From contig NZ_JAHCDA010000003.1 in the NCBI RefSeq assembly GCF_018413645.1, positions 603,685-667,684 on the forward strand: a DNA stretch of 64,000 nt, in the 5' to 3' direction. Shown piece by piece: positions 21,337 through 30,735 of this stretch. Position numbers and translations under genes: made by a program. The stretch is from Roseococcus pinisoli (GTDB lineage: Bacteria > Pseudomonadota > Alphaproteobacteria > Acetobacterales > Acetobacteraceae). Positions within the stretch are counted from its first letter, which is position 1. Every line of letters starts with the position of its first letter. The notes beneath the pieces were generated by a model. That model had not been told where the DNA came from. It did not search any database and was given only the letters and a program-made list of their open reading frames with translations.

Positions 21337-22212
21337 ATGTCGAAGATCGCCTACGTCAACGGGGCCTATCTGCCTCAGCGCTACGCCAGCGTGAACATCG
21401 AGGATCGGGGCTACCAGCTCGGCGACGGCATCTACGAGGTGGTCCACGTCCATCGCGGCCGCTTCGTCGACGAGGAGCGCCATCTCGGCCGGCTGGAGCG
21501 TTCGCTGGCCGAAATCCGGCTGCCCATGCCGATGCCCCGTGCCTCCCTGCGCCTCGTGCTGCTGGAGGTCCTGCGGCGGAACCGGATCACGGCGGACGGG
21601 CTGGTCTACATGCAGGTCACGCGCGGCGTCGCGCCTCGTGACCACGCCTTCCCGAAGAAGCCGGTCCCGGTCGCCATGGTGGTGACCGCAAAGCGCATCG
21701 CTCCCTATCCCAAGGATATCGACGCGACGGCGATTTCCGCGGTCACCTATCCCGACCTTCGCTGGGCGCGCTGTGACATCAAGACCGTCAACCTGCTGCC
21801 AAATGTCCTGGCGCGGCAGGCTGCCCGCGACGCCGGCGCGGCGGAGGCGATCCTCTACAACGAGGCGACCGGCATGGTCACCGAATGCGCCGCCACCTCC
21901 TTCTGGATCGTGGATGCGGAGGGCGTGCTGCGCACCCGCCATCTCGACCATTCCATCCTGCCCGGCTGCACCCGCGGCGCGCTGATGGCGGAGCTGGAGG
22001 CGGCGGGGATCGACTACACCCTCGGCGAGTTCAGCCTCGAGACGATGCGGAATGCGCGCGAGACCTTCCTCACCTCCGCGACGAGTTTCGTGAAGCCGAT
22101 CGTGCGCATCGACGGCCGCGACGTTGCCGACGGGAAGGTCGGTCCTGTCACGCGCCGGCTCTTCGAGATCTTCACGCGCCATGTGAACGCCAGCGCGGGC
22201 AACGCGCCGTGA
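21337..22212 (+). CDS. class IV PLP-dependent aminotransferase (D-amino-acid aminotransferase type)
   Basis: Fold-type IV aminotransferase of 291 aa, cytoplasmic. It opens with IAYVNGAYLPQRYASVNIEDRGYQLGDGIYEVV, carries the PLP lysine in RCDIKTVNLLPNVLA, and has the ATGMVTECAATSFWIV and RGALMAELEAAGI motifs. D-alanine transaminase (Dat) is the usual annotation of this gene between ntrX and hfq; a branched-chain or aminodeoxychorismate lyase activity cannot be excluded. The start is the ATG at 21337. Its stop overlaps the next start by four bases (GTGA). Confidence 0.9.
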   Translation: MSKIAYVNGAYLPQRYASVNIEDRGYQLGDGIYEVVHVHRGRFVDEERHLGRLERSLAEIRLPMPMPRASLRLVLLEVLRRNRITADGLVYMQVTRGVAPRDHAFPKKPVPVAMVVTAKRIAPYPKDIDATAISAVTYPDLRWARCDIKTVNLLPNVLARQAARDAGAAEAILYNEATGMVTECAATSFWIVDAEGVLRTRHLDHSILPGCTRGALMAELEAAGIDYTLGEFSLETMRNARETFLTSATSFVKPIVRIDGRDVADGKVGPVTRRLFEIFTRHVNASAGNAP

Positions 22213-22868
22213 CGGCGGATACCGCCCCCGCGGCGATCCTCTTCGACTGGGACAACACGCTTATCGACGGCTGGGCGGCGATCCAGGCCGGCCTCAACGC
22301 CGCCTTCGCCGCCTTCGGCAAGCCCGCCTGGTCGCGCGAGGAGGTGCTGGCGAACGTCCGCAAGTCGCTCCGCGACAGCTTCCCCGAGCATTTCGGCGAC
22401 GAGTGGGAGCGCGCGCGGGACATCTTCTATGAAGGCGTCCGGGCCACGCATCTCGAGGTCATCACGCCGCTGGCCGGCACGCTCGCGATGCTCGATGCCG
22501 CGTCGCACCTGCCGCTCGGTGTCGTCTCCAACAAGCAGGGACCGCTGCTGCGGCTCGAGGCCGAGCATCTCGGCTGGACGCCCCGCTTCGGCGCGCTCGT
22601 CGGTGCCGGCGACGCCAGGGAGGACAAGCCCTCCGGCCTGCCGCTGGAGCTTTGCCTCTCACGCATGGGCCTGCGCGCGGGACACCACATCTGGTACGTG
22701 GGCGACACCGGGATCGATCTGCAGGCCGCGCGCGCGGCGGGCTGCAGGGCCGTTTTACTAGGGGATGCGGCGCATGACGGGGGTGTCCAGGCCCTTGGTC
22801 CGGACATTCATTTTGCCGACGGCGAGGCCCTCGCGCGCTGGCTCGGGGCCCTGGACAAGGGGGGCTAG
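22209..22868 (+). CDS. HAD-superfamily hydrolase (phosphoglycolate phosphatase-like)
   Basis: Soluble phosphatase of 219 aa. Motif I is [12 protein letters not shown] with the nucleophilic aspartate, motif II is GVVSNKQG, the lysine is in [10 protein letters not shown] and motif IV is [17 protein letters not shown]. Start GTG 22209 overlaps the preceding stop; a longer frame upstream is a shadow. The substrate is unknown. The gene sits between the aminotransferase and hfq. Confidence 0.88.
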   Translation: MTADTAPAAILFDWDNTLIDGWAAIQAGLNAAFAAFGKPAWSREEVLANVRKSLRDSFPEHFGDEWERARDIFYEGVRATHLEVITPLAGTLAMLDAASHLPLGVVSNKQGPLLRLEAEHLGWTPRFGALVGAGDAREDKPSGLPLELCLSRMGLRAGHHIWYVGDTGIDLQAARAAGCRAVLLGDAAHDGGVQALGPDIHFADGEALARWLGALDKGG

Positions 22869-22936
22869 AGGCACGACATTCCGGCGCTTCATGTGCGGCC
22901 CTTCGGGTGCCGTTCAAAAACAAGAAGGAGGCCGTT

Positions 22937-23311
22937 ATGGCCGAGAAATCCCAGAACGTGCAGGACGTGTTCCTGAACCACGTTCGGAAAAGCAAAACTC
23001 CGGTGACGGTGTTCCTGGTGAACGGCGTCAAGCTCCAGGGGATTATTACCTGGTTCGACAACTTCTCGGTGCTGCTCCGCCGGGACGGGCATACGCAGCT
23101 TGTCTACAAGCACGCGATCAGCACCGTCATGCCGGGTGCGCCGATCATGCTGTTCGATCCGCAGGCTGCGGGCGCGGCTGCGGCTCAGGGAACGGCCGCT
23201 GGCGCGGTGCAGGGGACGACGACGCAGGGCGCGACGACCGCCTCCACCCCGCTGCGCGAGACGACGCTGACCATTGGATCACGGGAGCCCGCCGCTGCGC
23301 GCGACGAGTGA
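22937..23311 (+). CDS. hfq: RNA chaperone Hfq
   Basis: Sm-like hexameric RNA chaperone that pairs small RNAs with mRNAs. The Sm1 motif is [27 protein letters not shown] and the Sm2 motif is [10 protein letters not shown], with [20 protein letters not shown] before them. The protein is 124 aa because of an Ala/Gly/Thr-rich tail after residue 75, longer than the roughly 80-residue alphaproteobacterial norm and probably disordered. An AGGAGG site precedes the ATG at 22937. It lies directly before hflX, as in many proteobacteria. Confidence 0.97.
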   Translation: MAEKSQNVQDVFLNHVRKSKTPVTVFLVNGVKLQGIITWFDNFSVLLRRDGHTQLVYKHAISTVMPGAPIMLFDPQAAGAAAAQGTAAGAVQGTTTQGATTASTPLRETTLTIGSREPAAARDE

Positions 23312-23315
23312 GGAC

Positions 23316-24623
23316 GTGACGCCGGCCCCGACGCGGGCCGCCGTCATCCTGCCCTATGAACGCGCCCAGCGTTCCAACGTGCTCGAATTCGCCCCCGCGG
23401 GGGCGATGCCGCGCGCGGCGGAGGCGCGCCTTGCCGAGGCGGTGGGCCTGGCCGCCTCCATCGGCGTGACCATCGTCCATTCGGGCATCCACCCGCTGCG
23501 GCAACGCCGTCCCTCGACCCTGCTGGGCGAGGGCCAGGTGGCCATGGTGCGGCAGGCGCTGGAGGAGCAGGAGGCGAAGCTCGTCGTGGTCGACGCGGCG
23601 CTCACCCCCGTGCAGCAGCGCAACCTGGAGCGCGAATGGGGCGCCAAGGTCATCGACCGCACGGGCCTCATCCTCGAGATCTTTGGCGAGCGCGCGCGCA
23701 CGCGCGAAGGCTCGCTGCAGGTCGAGCTCGCGCATCTCGAATACCAGCGCACGCGCCTCGTGCGGTCCTGGACGCACCTTGAGCGCCAGCGCGGCGGCTT
23801 CGGCTTCCTCGGCGGCCCCGGTGAGTCGCAGATCGAGATCGACCGGCGGTTGATCGGCGAGCGGATCGTGAAGCTCAAGAAGGAGCTGGAGCAGGTGCGC
23901 CGCACGCGCGGCCTGCACCGCAAGGCGCGCGAGCGCGTGCCTTTCCCGGTGATCGCGCTGGTCGGCTACACGAATGCCGGCAAGTCCACGCTGTTCAACG
24001 CGCTCACGGGCGCGGCCGTCTATGCGCAGGACCAGCTCTTCGCCACGCTGGACCCGACCATGCGGCAGATCACGCTGCCTTCCGGCCGGCATGCCATCCT
24101 CTCCGACACCGTCGGCTTCATCAGCGAACTGCCGACCCAGCTCATCGAGGCCTTCCGGGCCACCCTGGAGGAGGTCGCGGCCGCCGACATCATCCTGCAT
24201 GTGCGCGATGTCTCGCATCCCGACAGTGTGGCGCAGCGCAACGACGTCGTTGCGGTGCTGGACGAGATGGCCGATGGGCCGGACGCGCCGCTCGACGAAG
24301 GCTGGCGCGCCCGCAGCATCGAGGTGCTTAACAAGGCCGACCTGCTCGGCGGCACCGAGGCGATCGCGGGCCGTGCGCCCGACGGCCTGGCGGTCTCCGC
24401 GCTGACCGGCGAAGGGCTCGATGCGCTGCGCGAGGTGCTGGACGAACGGCTCTCGGCCAGCATGGTGACCGAGCACTTCGAGCTGCCGCCCGAGGACGGT
24501 GCCCGGCTCGCCTGGCTCTACCGCCACGGCGAGGTGGTCGAGCGCGTGGAGGAGGAGGGGCTGATCCGCCTCACCGTGCGCCTGTCGCCGATGGACCGGG
24601 CCCGCTTCGCCCAATTGGCATGA
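23316..24623 (+). CDS. hflX: ribosome-associated GTPase HflX
   Basis: GTPase of about 435 aa that binds and splits stalled or hibernating ribosomes. The N-terminal HflX domain includes HPLRQRRPSTLLGEGQ and VIDRTGLILEIFGERARTREG, then GGFGFLGGPGESQIEIDRR. The G domain has G1 GYTNAGKST, G3 DTVGF and G4 NKADLL. GTG 23316 is chosen as start; a TTG at 23274 would overlap hfq by 38 bp. The stop overlaps the next ATG. Confidence 0.94.
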   Translation: MTPAPTRAAVILPYERAQRSNVLEFAPAGAMPRAAEARLAEAVGLAASIGVTIVHSGIHPLRQRRPSTLLGEGQVAMVRQALEEQEAKLVVVDAALTPVQQRNLEREWGAKVIDRTGLILEIFGERARTREGSLQVELAHLEYQRTRLVRSWTHLERQRGGFGFLGGPGESQIEIDRRLIGERIVKLKKELEQVRRTRGLHRKARERVPFPVIALVGYTNAGKSTLFNALTGAAVYAQDQLFATLDPTMRQITLPSGRHAILSDTVGFISELPTQLIEAFRATLEEVAAADIILHVRDVSHPDSVAQRNDVVAVLDEMADGPDAPLDEGWRARSIEVLNKADLLGGTEAIAGRAPDGLAVSALTGEGLDALREVLDERLSASMVTEHFELPPEDGARLAWLYRHGEVVERVEEEGLIRLTVRLSPMDRARFAQLA

Positions 24624-25450
24624 GGGTCTCGGCCGGTCAGGCGGAAGACGTCGCCTCCGTGCTGCGCGATGCCGCGCAGGCGGAGATCCTGCCGCGCTTC
24701 CGCCGGCTCTCGGCCGGCGATATCCGGACCAAGGCCGGGCCGCTCGACCTCGTGACCGAGGCCGATGAGGCGGCGGAGCGGCGTATCGCCGCGGCCCTCG
24801 CTGCCCGCTTCCCGCAGGCGATGATCCTCGGCGAGGAGGCGGCCGCGGCCGATCCCACCCTGCTCGACAGGATGGCGGAAGCAGAGCTCTGCTTCATCAT
24901 CGACCCCGTGGACGGCACGGCGAATTTCGCGGCCGGCGTGCCGCTCTTCGGCGTGATGGTGGCCGCCGTGCGCAATGGCGAGACCATCGCCGGCTGGATC
25001 CACGACCCGATGGGCGACGACACGGTCATCGGGTTGCGCGGCGAGGGTGCCTGGGTCCAGGCCTCGGATGGCGCGCGGCACGACTGCCGCGTGGCACCGC
25101 CCAAGCCGCCTTCCGAAATGGTCGGCGCGATTTCCTGGGGCTACATGCCGCCGGAGCGCAAGGCGCGCGTGCTGCCGCGCCTCGCGCGGTTGGCGGGCAC
25201 GTTGAATTTCCGCTGCGCCGCGCATGAATATCGGCTCGTCGCGACGGGCGGCGCGCATCTGCTGGTCTATAACCGCCTGATGCCCTGGGACCACGCGGCC
25301 GGCGTGCTGATCCATGCCGAGGCCGGCGGTTATTCGGCCCAGTTCGACGGCGCCGCCTATTCGCCGCGCCGGCATAGCGGGGGCCTCGTCTGCGCCCCCG
25401 ATGCTAACAGCCATGCCGAGGCGATGGCGACGCTTTTCGGCGACGACTGA
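24620..25450 (+). CDS. inositol monophosphatase family protein
   Basis: Metal-dependent phosphatase (276 aa) of the IMPase/FBPase fold. The metal-binding motifs are GEEA, DPVDGTANF and WDHAAGVLIHAEAGG. The closest roles in this superfamily are inositol-1-phosphatase, histidinol-phosphatase and 3'-phosphoadenosine phosphatase; sequence alone does not decide. It is translationally coupled to hflX (ATGA at 24620) and ends the long operon, before a strong hairpin. Confidence 0.9.
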   Translation: MRVSAGQAEDVASVLRDAAQAEILPRFRRLSAGDIRTKAGPLDLVTEADEAAERRIAAALAARFPQAMILGEEAAAADPTLLDRMAEAELCFIIDPVDGTANFAAGVPLFGVMVAAVRNGETIAGWIHDPMGDDTVIGLRGEGAWVQASDGARHDCRVAPPKPPSEMVGAISWGYMPPERKARVLPRLARLAGTLNFRCAAHEYRLVATGGAHLLVYNRLMPWDHAAGVLIHAEAGGYSAQFDGAAYSPRRHSGGLVCAPDANSHAEAMATLFGDD

Positions 25451-25453
25451 GGC

Positions 25454-25483
25454 CCGGGCCGCGATCACCCGATCGCGGCCCGG
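25454..25483. terminator. terminator hairpin after the hfq-hflX operon
   Basis: A perfect 13-bp GC-rich stem (25454-25466 with 25471-25483) and a 4-base loop lie between convergent genes. T-runs are weak on both sides, as is common in high-GC genomes. Confidence 0.75.
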
Positions 25484-25490
25484 CTTCCGT

Positions 25491-26213
25491 TCAGCTGCAG
25501 CCCAGCTTGGCGGCCAGGTCCACGAAATCCGTGCCCACCCAGTCCCAGGGATCCTCGGCGCTGAGGTCGATCGCCTGGCCCTCGCCATGCTCGGTCTTGC
25601 GCGCGACGAAGGCGGTGCTGAGACCCGCCTTGGCCGCCGCGCGAAGGTCGCCGTTATGCGCGGCCACGAGGCAGACCTCCTCAGGCTTCAGGGCGAGCAG
25701 CTCGGCGGTGCGCAGATAGGCCTCGGGCTGCGGCTTGTAGGCCTGGACCGGCTCGGCGCCGAGGATCGCGTCCCAGGGGATCATCGCCCGCTTCGCCATA
25801 TTGGCGAGCAGCGCGATATTGCCGTTGGAGAGCGGCGCCAGGAAGTACTTCCGCTTCATCCGCGACAGCCCCAGCAGCACGTCCGGCCAGGGATCGAGCC
25901 GGTGCCAGGCGCGGTTCAGGTGATCCAGGTCCCCCTCGCTGGCGCCCGTGATGTTGTTGGCGGCGAGCACCTTCTCCAGGCTCTCGCGGTGCAGGACGTC
26001 CAGGCGCGTGAAGGGGCGGCGGCCGGAGCGGCATTCCTCCATGCCCGGCTGGTAGAGCTTCCGCCAGGAATCCGCGAGCGCGAAGGGATCGAGGTCCGGG
26101 CGGCCATGCGCGGGGAGGAAGCTCGCGAATTCGCGAGCGACGCCGCTGCGCCAGTCCACCACCGTCCCGAAGACGTCGAAAACGAGAGCCTTGACCTGTT
26201 TCATTCCACTCAT
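25491..26213 (-). CDS. haloacid dehalogenase, type II
   Basis: Hydrolase of 240 aa resembling (S)-2-haloacid dehalogenases. The nucleophile is the aspartate in ALVFDVFGTVVDWRSG. Other family residues are in LAPLSNGNIALLANMAK, the lysine region QAYKPQPEAYL and VAAHNGDLRAAAKAGL. It removes halide from short 2-haloacids or acts on a related carboxylate. It overlaps the upstream PEP-mutase-family gene by four bases, so both belong to one small catabolic operon. Confidence 0.9.
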   Translation of the reverse strand: MSGMKQVKALVFDVFGTVVDWRSGVAREFASFLPAHGRPDLDPFALADSWRKLYQPGMEECRSGRRPFTRLDVLHRESLEKVLAANNITGASEGDLDHLNRAWHRLDPWPDVLLGLSRMKRKYFLAPLSNGNIALLANMAKRAMIPWDAILGAEPVQAYKPQPEAYLRTAELLALKPEEVCLVAAHNGDLRAAAKAGLSTAFVARKTEHGEGQAIDLSAEDPWDWVGTDFVDLAAKLGCS

Positions 26214-27091
26214 TCCTTTGCCGCCGGCTGCGCCCAGCGTCGTTCGAAATCCCAGACCTCGGGGAAACCCATGAGCTCGCAGATGCGGCCGAAGCCGTAG
26301 CTCTCCGAAGCGGGCAGCCCGTTGCTGTCGCCCGCCGTCTTGAGGTGGGAATAGGCGCGCTCCAGCGCGGCCGCGGCGGCGAGGAAGCCGACGGCCGGAT
26401 AGATGGCGATGCCGTAGCCGATTTCCTCCAGCCGCGCCTTGGAGAGGATTGGCGTGCGGCCGCCCTCGACGTTGTTGGCCAGCAGCGGCTTGTCGGTGAT
26501 GGCCTTGCCGATCGCGACCATCTCCGCCTCGCTCTCAGGGCTCTCGATGAAGACGATGTCGGCGCCGGCTTCGCCATACATGCGGCCGCGGCGGATCGCT
26601 TCCTCGAGGCCGAGCCCGGTGCGGGCATCGGTGCGCGCGACGATGAGGAAATTCGGGTCGCGCCGCGCCTCGGCCGCCACCTTGATCTTCAGCACCATCT
26701 CCTCGGCGGGGATGACGCGGCGGCCCGGCGTGTGGCCGCACTTCTTCGGGACCTCCTGGTCCTCGAGCTGGATGCCCGAGACGCCCGCGGCCTCGTAGCC
26801 CATCACCGTATGGCGGACGTTGAGCAGGCCGCCATAGCCGGTATCGGCATCGGCGATGACCGGCGTCCTCGACATCTGCGCGAAGCGGCCGATGCGGGAG
26901 ATCATGTCGGTATAGGTCGCGATGCCGGCATCGGGCAGGCCGAGGCCGGAGGCGACGGTGCCGAAGCCCGTGACGTAGAGGCAGTCGAAGCCCATGCCGT
27001 CCGCCACCTTGGCGCTGATCATGTCGAAGATGCCGGGCGCCACGACGAATTTCTTCCGGTCGAAGCAGGCTTTCAGGGAGGGGTTCGCCAC
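26210..27091 (-). CDS. isocitrate lyase/PEP mutase family protein
   Basis: Enzyme of 293 aa in the isocitrate-lyase/phosphoenolpyruvate-mutase superfamily. It shows GIFDMISAKVADGMGFDCLYVTGFG, the metal-binding DADTGYGG, the QLEDQEVPKKCGH catalytic-loop motif with its cysteine, and RTDARTGLGLEEAIRRG. The CGH signature favours a C-C lyase (2-methylisocitrate or oxaloacetate type) over a phosphonomutase. The GTG at 27091 gives MANPSLKACFDRKKF; the longer frame upstream runs into the Bug gene. Confidence 0.9.
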   Translation of the reverse strand: MANPSLKACFDRKKFVVAPGIFDMISAKVADGMGFDCLYVTGFGTVASGLGLPDAGIATYTDMISRIGRFAQMSRTPVIADADTGYGGLLNVRHTVMGYEAAGVSGIQLEDQEVPKKCGHTPGRRVIPAEEMVLKIKVAAEARRDPNFLIVARTDARTGLGLEEAIRRGRMYGEAGADIVFIESPESEAEMVAIGKAITDKPLLANNVEGGRTPILSKARLEEIGYGIAIYPAVGFLAAAAALERAYSHLKTAGDSNGLPASESYGFGRICELMGFPEVWDFERRWAQPAAKE

Positions 27092-27101
27092 GATGCGTTT
27101 C

Positions 27102-28058
27102 CTATTGTTTGGGAAGTGTGCCAGCCGCCGAGGCCGCGGCCCAGAGGCGGTCCTCACGCTGCATGGCCTCGAGGCAGGCGGCGGGGGGACGCAGATCCGG
27201 CTCGATGCCGAGTGCCGTCAGCCGCGCCTGGAAGGCCTGGTCGGCGAAGGCGCGCTCCACATGGCCATGGATGACGCCCGCGAGGGTCCCCGGCAGGCGC
27301 GCGGGGCCAAGGAGCGCGACCCAGCCCGCGAGGTCGAAGTCGGGAATTCCCTGCTCCTGGGCCGTCTTCACCTCGGGGAAGAAGGGCGTGCGCGTCGCGG
27401 TGCTCACGGCCAGGATGCGGACGCGCCCGCTGCTCATATGCGGCGTGGCGCTGGCGGTGCTCGTCCAGCCCATGGGCAGGTTACCGGCCACGATGTCGGT
27501 CATCAGCTGACTGCCCGCGCGGTACTGCACATCCGGGATCTCGGCACCGAGGCGCCGCGCCAGCTCCTGGCCGATGAAGCTCGACAGCGCCTCGGTGCTG
27601 CCGGTGGAAAGGCGCGTCGGCTGGGCGCGGGCGAAGGCGGCGAGGCTGGGCAGATCGGTGAAGGGCAGGGCGTTGGAGGCGGCCAGCACCATGGTGTTGC
27701 GCGTCAGCATGGCGATGGGCGCGAAGTCGCGGATCGGGTCGTAGGGCAGCGAGGACAGGACGTGCCGGTTCATGACATGTGTCGAGACCACGGCCATCAG
27801 CGTATGGCCGTCGGGCTCCGAGCGCGCCACGACCTCCGAGCCGATGACGCCGGCCGCGCCGGCCCGGTTCTCGACGACGATGGGGAAGGGCAGGTGCGGC
27901 CGCAGCGCCTCGCCGAGGGCGCGGGCCAGGATGTCGGTGCCGCCGCCGGCGGCATAGGGAACGATGAGCCGCACGGGGCGCTGCGGCCAGGCCACTTGGG
28001 CGGCGGCGAGGCCTGGAAGCAGCGCCGGCAGCGCGAGGGCGGTCCTCCGTCCGATCAT
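27102..28058 (-). CDS. Bug family solute-binding protein
   Basis: Periplasmic binding protein (318 aa) of the Bug/TctC family. A signal peptide (MIGRRTALALPALLPGLAAAQ) precedes WPQRPVRLIVPYAAGGGTDILARALGE and VVENRAGAAGVIGSEVVARSEPDGHTL. It is the first gene of the minus-strand set with the PEP-mutase-family enzyme and the dehalogenase, suggesting the ligand is a carboxylate they metabolise. The longer frame upstream overlaps divergent wecC and is not part of the protein. Confidence 0.9.
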   Translation of the reverse strand: MIGRRTALALPALLPGLAAAQVAWPQRPVRLIVPYAAGGGTDILARALGEALRPHLPFPIVVENRAGAAGVIGSEVVARSEPDGHTLMAVVSTHVMNRHVLSSLPYDPIRDFAPIAMLTRNTMVLAASNALPFTDLPSLAAFARAQPTRLSTGSTEALSSFIGQELARRLGAEIPDVQYRAGSQLMTDIVAGNLPMGWTSTASATPHMSSGRVRILAVSTATRTPFFPEVKTAQEQGIPDFDLAGWVALLGPARLPGTLAGVIHGHVERAFADQAFQARLTALGIEPDLRPPAACLEAMQREDRLWAAASAAGTLPKQ

Positions 28059-28140
28059 CCTGGTGTTCCCCTTGGTGTTTTGCGGCAGTCTCGCGCGTGG
28101 GGGGCTGTTGCGGAAGCCCTGCCATCGTGGGGGATGGAGC

Positions 28141-28788
28141 ATGGCACGAAGCGTCACGGTCATCGGCCTCGGCCATGTCGGCCTGCCGACGGCGGTCCTG
28201 CTGGCCGGCCGCGGGATCTGCGTCCAGGGCGTGGATGTCGATGCCCGGCTCCGCGAAGGCCTCGCCGCCGGGCGATGCCATCTGGCGGAGCCGGGGGTCG
28301 AGACGCTGCTGCGGCAGGGGCTGCGCGAGGGGCTTCTCACGCTGCATGCCGAGCCGCCGCCGGCCGATGTCTTCGTCATCGCGGTGCCCACGCCGCTGGG
28401 CCCCGACCGCAGGGCCGTCCTCGATCACGTGCTGGAGGCTGCACATGCGCTGGCTCCCGCCCTGAAGCTCGGAGACCTCGTGCTGCTGGAGAGCACGAGC
28501 CCGATCGGGACGACGGCGCGGATCGGCGCGCTTCTCGGCGAGCTGCGGCCGGAGCTGGACGAAATCGCCGTCGCCTATGGGCCGGAGCGCGTGCTGCCCG
28601 GCCGTATCCTCGCCGAGCTCGAGCAGAACGAGCGCGTGGCCGGCGGCCTCACGCCCGAGGCCACGCGGAAGGCGATCGCCTTTTATCGCCTCTTCGTGCG
28701 CGGCGCGGTGCACGGCACGGATGCCGCGACGGCCGAGATGGTGAAACTGTCGGAACGCGAGGGGCGCCCCCTCGAAACCCAGGTATAA
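28141..28788 (+). pseudogene. wecC: wecC-like UDP-N-acetyl-D-mannosamine dehydrogenase, N-terminal fragment
   Basis: N-terminal half of a UDP-sugar dehydrogenase. The NAD-binding Rossmann motif is VTVIGLGHVGLPTAVLLAGRG, then FVIAVPTPLGPDR and LESTSPIGTTARIG, and the middle domain is entered at YGPERVLPGRI. The homologous part stops at AEMVKLSE and a foreign 8-residue tail (REGRPLETQV) ends at TAA 28788. The missing half starts with KLSENAFRDVNIALANELS at 46460. The break coincides with the left end of the genomic island, so the gene is split by integration. The 215-residue fragment lacks the catalytic cysteine and should be inactive. Confidence 0.9.
28735..28751 (+). repeat. left attachment-site repeat (attL core)
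   Basis: GAGATGGTGAAACTGTC; the last 12 bases are identical to the right junction. It encodes EMVKLS of WecC, so the bacterial target lies inside a protein-coding gene. Confidence 0.8.
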
Positions 28789-28831
28789 GGCCGTCTTGCC
28801 TCAGAAAACTGCTCCATCGCATCATCGACGG

Positions 28832-30475
28832 ATGGACAAAAAAGACGTGGCCAAGCTGCCCTACTTACGCCAAGGCACAGATAGAAACTGGACCATTCGG
28901 CGGGTCGTTCCGCCGGAGCTTCGGCCCGTCATCAAGAAGGGCGAGCTATGGGCAAGTCTCCGCACCCCAGACAGGAAGATCGCGGCGAAGCGATACCACC
29001 CGGCCATGATGGAATTGGAGGCTGAGCTGGACCGCGCGCGTCGTACGCTCGACGCCGTTGCACCGCTGTCCGAGCCCACAGAGGCCACGATCCGCGAAGC
29101 CATCCGCCGCCGCTTCCACATGGCGGAGCGCGAAGCTGAAGCCGCCGATGCACATGCCTTGGCGACCGGCACGGCCAACGCGCTCATTGACCTTCGCCGA
29201 GAGGACGCCACGCACCTCACCGACTTAGCCGCCGCCGTGGAAGAAGCATCCGCGAGCGTCACCGCCGAAACTCTGCAACCGGTTGCATCGGCTGATCCTG
29301 CCGCCAAGAAGCCGATTGTCTCCACCATCGCAAATGGCAACACGAAGCGCATTGATGCCGTCATGCATGCCCATGGCTTCGGCAACGTACCCGACGCGCT
29401 GCGCCTGTATGCTGCCCGGCTGCTACTGGCTGCCGAGGCCGAGAATGCACACCGCTCCCTTCATCGTCTTGGCGATCACGGCACACCGCCACCGCATCCG
29501 GCATTCCATGACCTTCACAGCCTCATGGAAGCGCCGCCTGCACCCGCACCGGCCGTAAAGCCGTTGCCGGCCGCCGAGCTTTTGAAGGCATGGGCCGCTG
29601 AACGTCAGCCTGCCCCTCGCACATTGAAAGCCGCCACGCGTCGCTTCGCCCAGCTCGCCAAATTCCTGGGTTATGACGACATCCGAAGAGTCACGAAGCA
29701 GGACGCCGGCAACTGGACCGCCGATCTGCTGGAGAAGGGCCTAGGGGTTAAGACAGTGCGCGACTGCTTGCTCTCCTTGAGCAGCGTCGCTGGCCTTGCG
29801 GTGGACAGAGGTAAGTTGGAGGCCAACCCTTTCTCAAAGGTCGCCCCGAAAGAGCCCCGTCGAAGGCTGGATGGGCGCCGTGGGTATACGGATCAGGAGG
29901 CCGTGACGCTGCTGACTTCTGCCCGTGCGGAACAGGGCTTCCTCCGCTTTGCGGCACCCATCCTCTGCTTCACCGGGATGCGCATATCCGAGCTTGTCGG
30001 GCTCCGGCGGCGGGACATATGCGAGGTGGATGGCGTGCTGATCTTCGACATCGTGCCCACCCCCGAACGCCCGTTGAAATCGGCCGCCGCGCTTCGCATG
30101 GTGCCCGTGCATCCCGCGCTCTTGTCGGACCTCACGGCCCACCTCGTCACGCTGCCCGACGATCCGGACGCCCCGCTCTTCCCCGACGTAAAGAGCAAGC
30201 GCGGTGACCGCGTAGGATTGGCGACCAAGCGAATGTCGGTATGGGTGCGCAGCGCCGGGGTCACAGATGCGCGGACAGCTCCTGCGCACTCTTTCCGCCA
30301 TCGGATGAAAAATTCGCTGATAGACCTCGGTGTCCAGCTACACGTGCAAGATGCCCTGCTAGGCCACGAAGCGAATCACGGTTCAGGTGACTCCTACGTG
30401 GACCCTCGTTCCAGGAAGCCGGCCAAGACACTGGAAGACCTCCGCCGGGTGCCAGACCCGCTCAATCCGGGGTGA
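28832..30475 (+). CDS. tyrosine-type site-specific integrase
   Basis: Phage-type integrase of 547 aa. The N-terminus (YLRQGTDRNWTIRRVVPPELRPVI...SLRTPD) resembles the DUF6538/arm-binding region, the middle has a SAM-like core-binding domain (LLKAWAAERQPAPRTLKAATRRFAQLAKFLGY), and the catalytic domain spans about 345-520. Catalytic residues seen are Arg in TGMRISELVGL, Lys in LKSAAALR, His and Arg in HSFRHRM, His in LLGHEA and the tyrosine in GDSYVDP. ATG 28832 is preferred to the codon at 28796. It sits beside the left junction and presumably inserted the island into wecC. Confidence 0.93.
   Translation: MDKKDVAKLPYLRQGTDRNWTIRRVVPPELRPVIKKGELWASLRTPDRKIAAKRYHPAMMELEAELDRARRTLDAVAPLSEPTEATIREAIRRRFHMAEREAEAADAHALATGTANALIDLRREDATHLTDLAAAVEEASASVTAETLQPVASADPAAKKPIVSTIANGNTKRIDAVMHAHGFGNVPDALRLYAARLLLAAEAENAHRSLHRLGDHGTPPPHPAFHDLHSLMEAPPAPAPAVKPLPAAELLKAWAAERQPAPRTLKAATRRFAQLAKFLGYDDIRRVTKQDAGNWTADLLEKGLGVKTVRDCLLSLSSVAGLAVDRGKLEANPFSKVAPKEPRRRLDGRRGYTDQEAVTLLTSARAEQGFLRFAAPILCFTGMRISELVGLRRRDICEVDGVLIFDIVPTPERPLKSAAALRMVPVHPALLSDLTAHLVTLPDDPDAPLFPDVKSKRGDRVGLATKRMSVWVRSAGVTDARTAPAHSFRHRMKNSLIDLGVQLHVQDALLGHEANHGSGDSYVDPRSRKPAKTLEDLRRVPDPLNPG
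29274..29287. repeat. island palindrome, copy 1
   Basis: TGCAACCGGTTGCA, perfect palindrome, inside the integrase coding sequence. Other copies are at 40486, 42944 and 45745. Confidence 0.5.
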
Positions 30476-30734
30476 AGGAGGGCGGGGCTTCGCCGTCCGC
30501 CTCGGCCAATACGTCGCCACCGAGGTCTGTGAGAACAGGAATGCCGTCACGTTCAGTGACCAGCTCATGCCGGAGCAGCGCCGCCAAGCTGGTCATCCCG
30601 AAGGGCTGGGCAGGCGGGCCGTCAGAGGCCGCGATGATGCGGAGGAGGCGCCATTGCGGCTCGGTGAGCTTCGAGGCGATCCCTACCCGCGCTGGCTGGA
30701 ACCACCCCGGGCCAAGGTAGTTCTCCCCGGCCAC
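30462..30734 (-). CDS. small hypothetical protein, possibly winged-helix
   Basis: Protein of 90 aa. The stretch LTEPQWRLLRIIAASDG...GMTSLAALLRHELVTERDGIPVLTDLGGDVLAE has the helix-turn-helix-wing pattern of MarR-like folds, so nucleic-acid binding is possible but weakly supported. GTG 30734 lies one base after the stop of the preceding gene, so translation is coupled. It overlaps the 3' end of the integrase gene by 14 bp on the opposite strand. It is the last gene of the minus-strand island operon. Confidence 0.55.
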   Translation of the reverse strand: MAGENYLGPGWFQPARVGIASKLTEPQWRLLRIIAASDGPPAQPFGMTSLAALLRHELVTERDGIPVLTDLGGDVLAEADGEAPPSFTPD

Positions 30735-30735
30735 G

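Noticed and set aside
26345..27274. Plus-strand frame opposite the PEP-mutase-family gene
   Set aside because: Shadow of a conserved enzyme, Asp/His/Arg-rich and domain-less.
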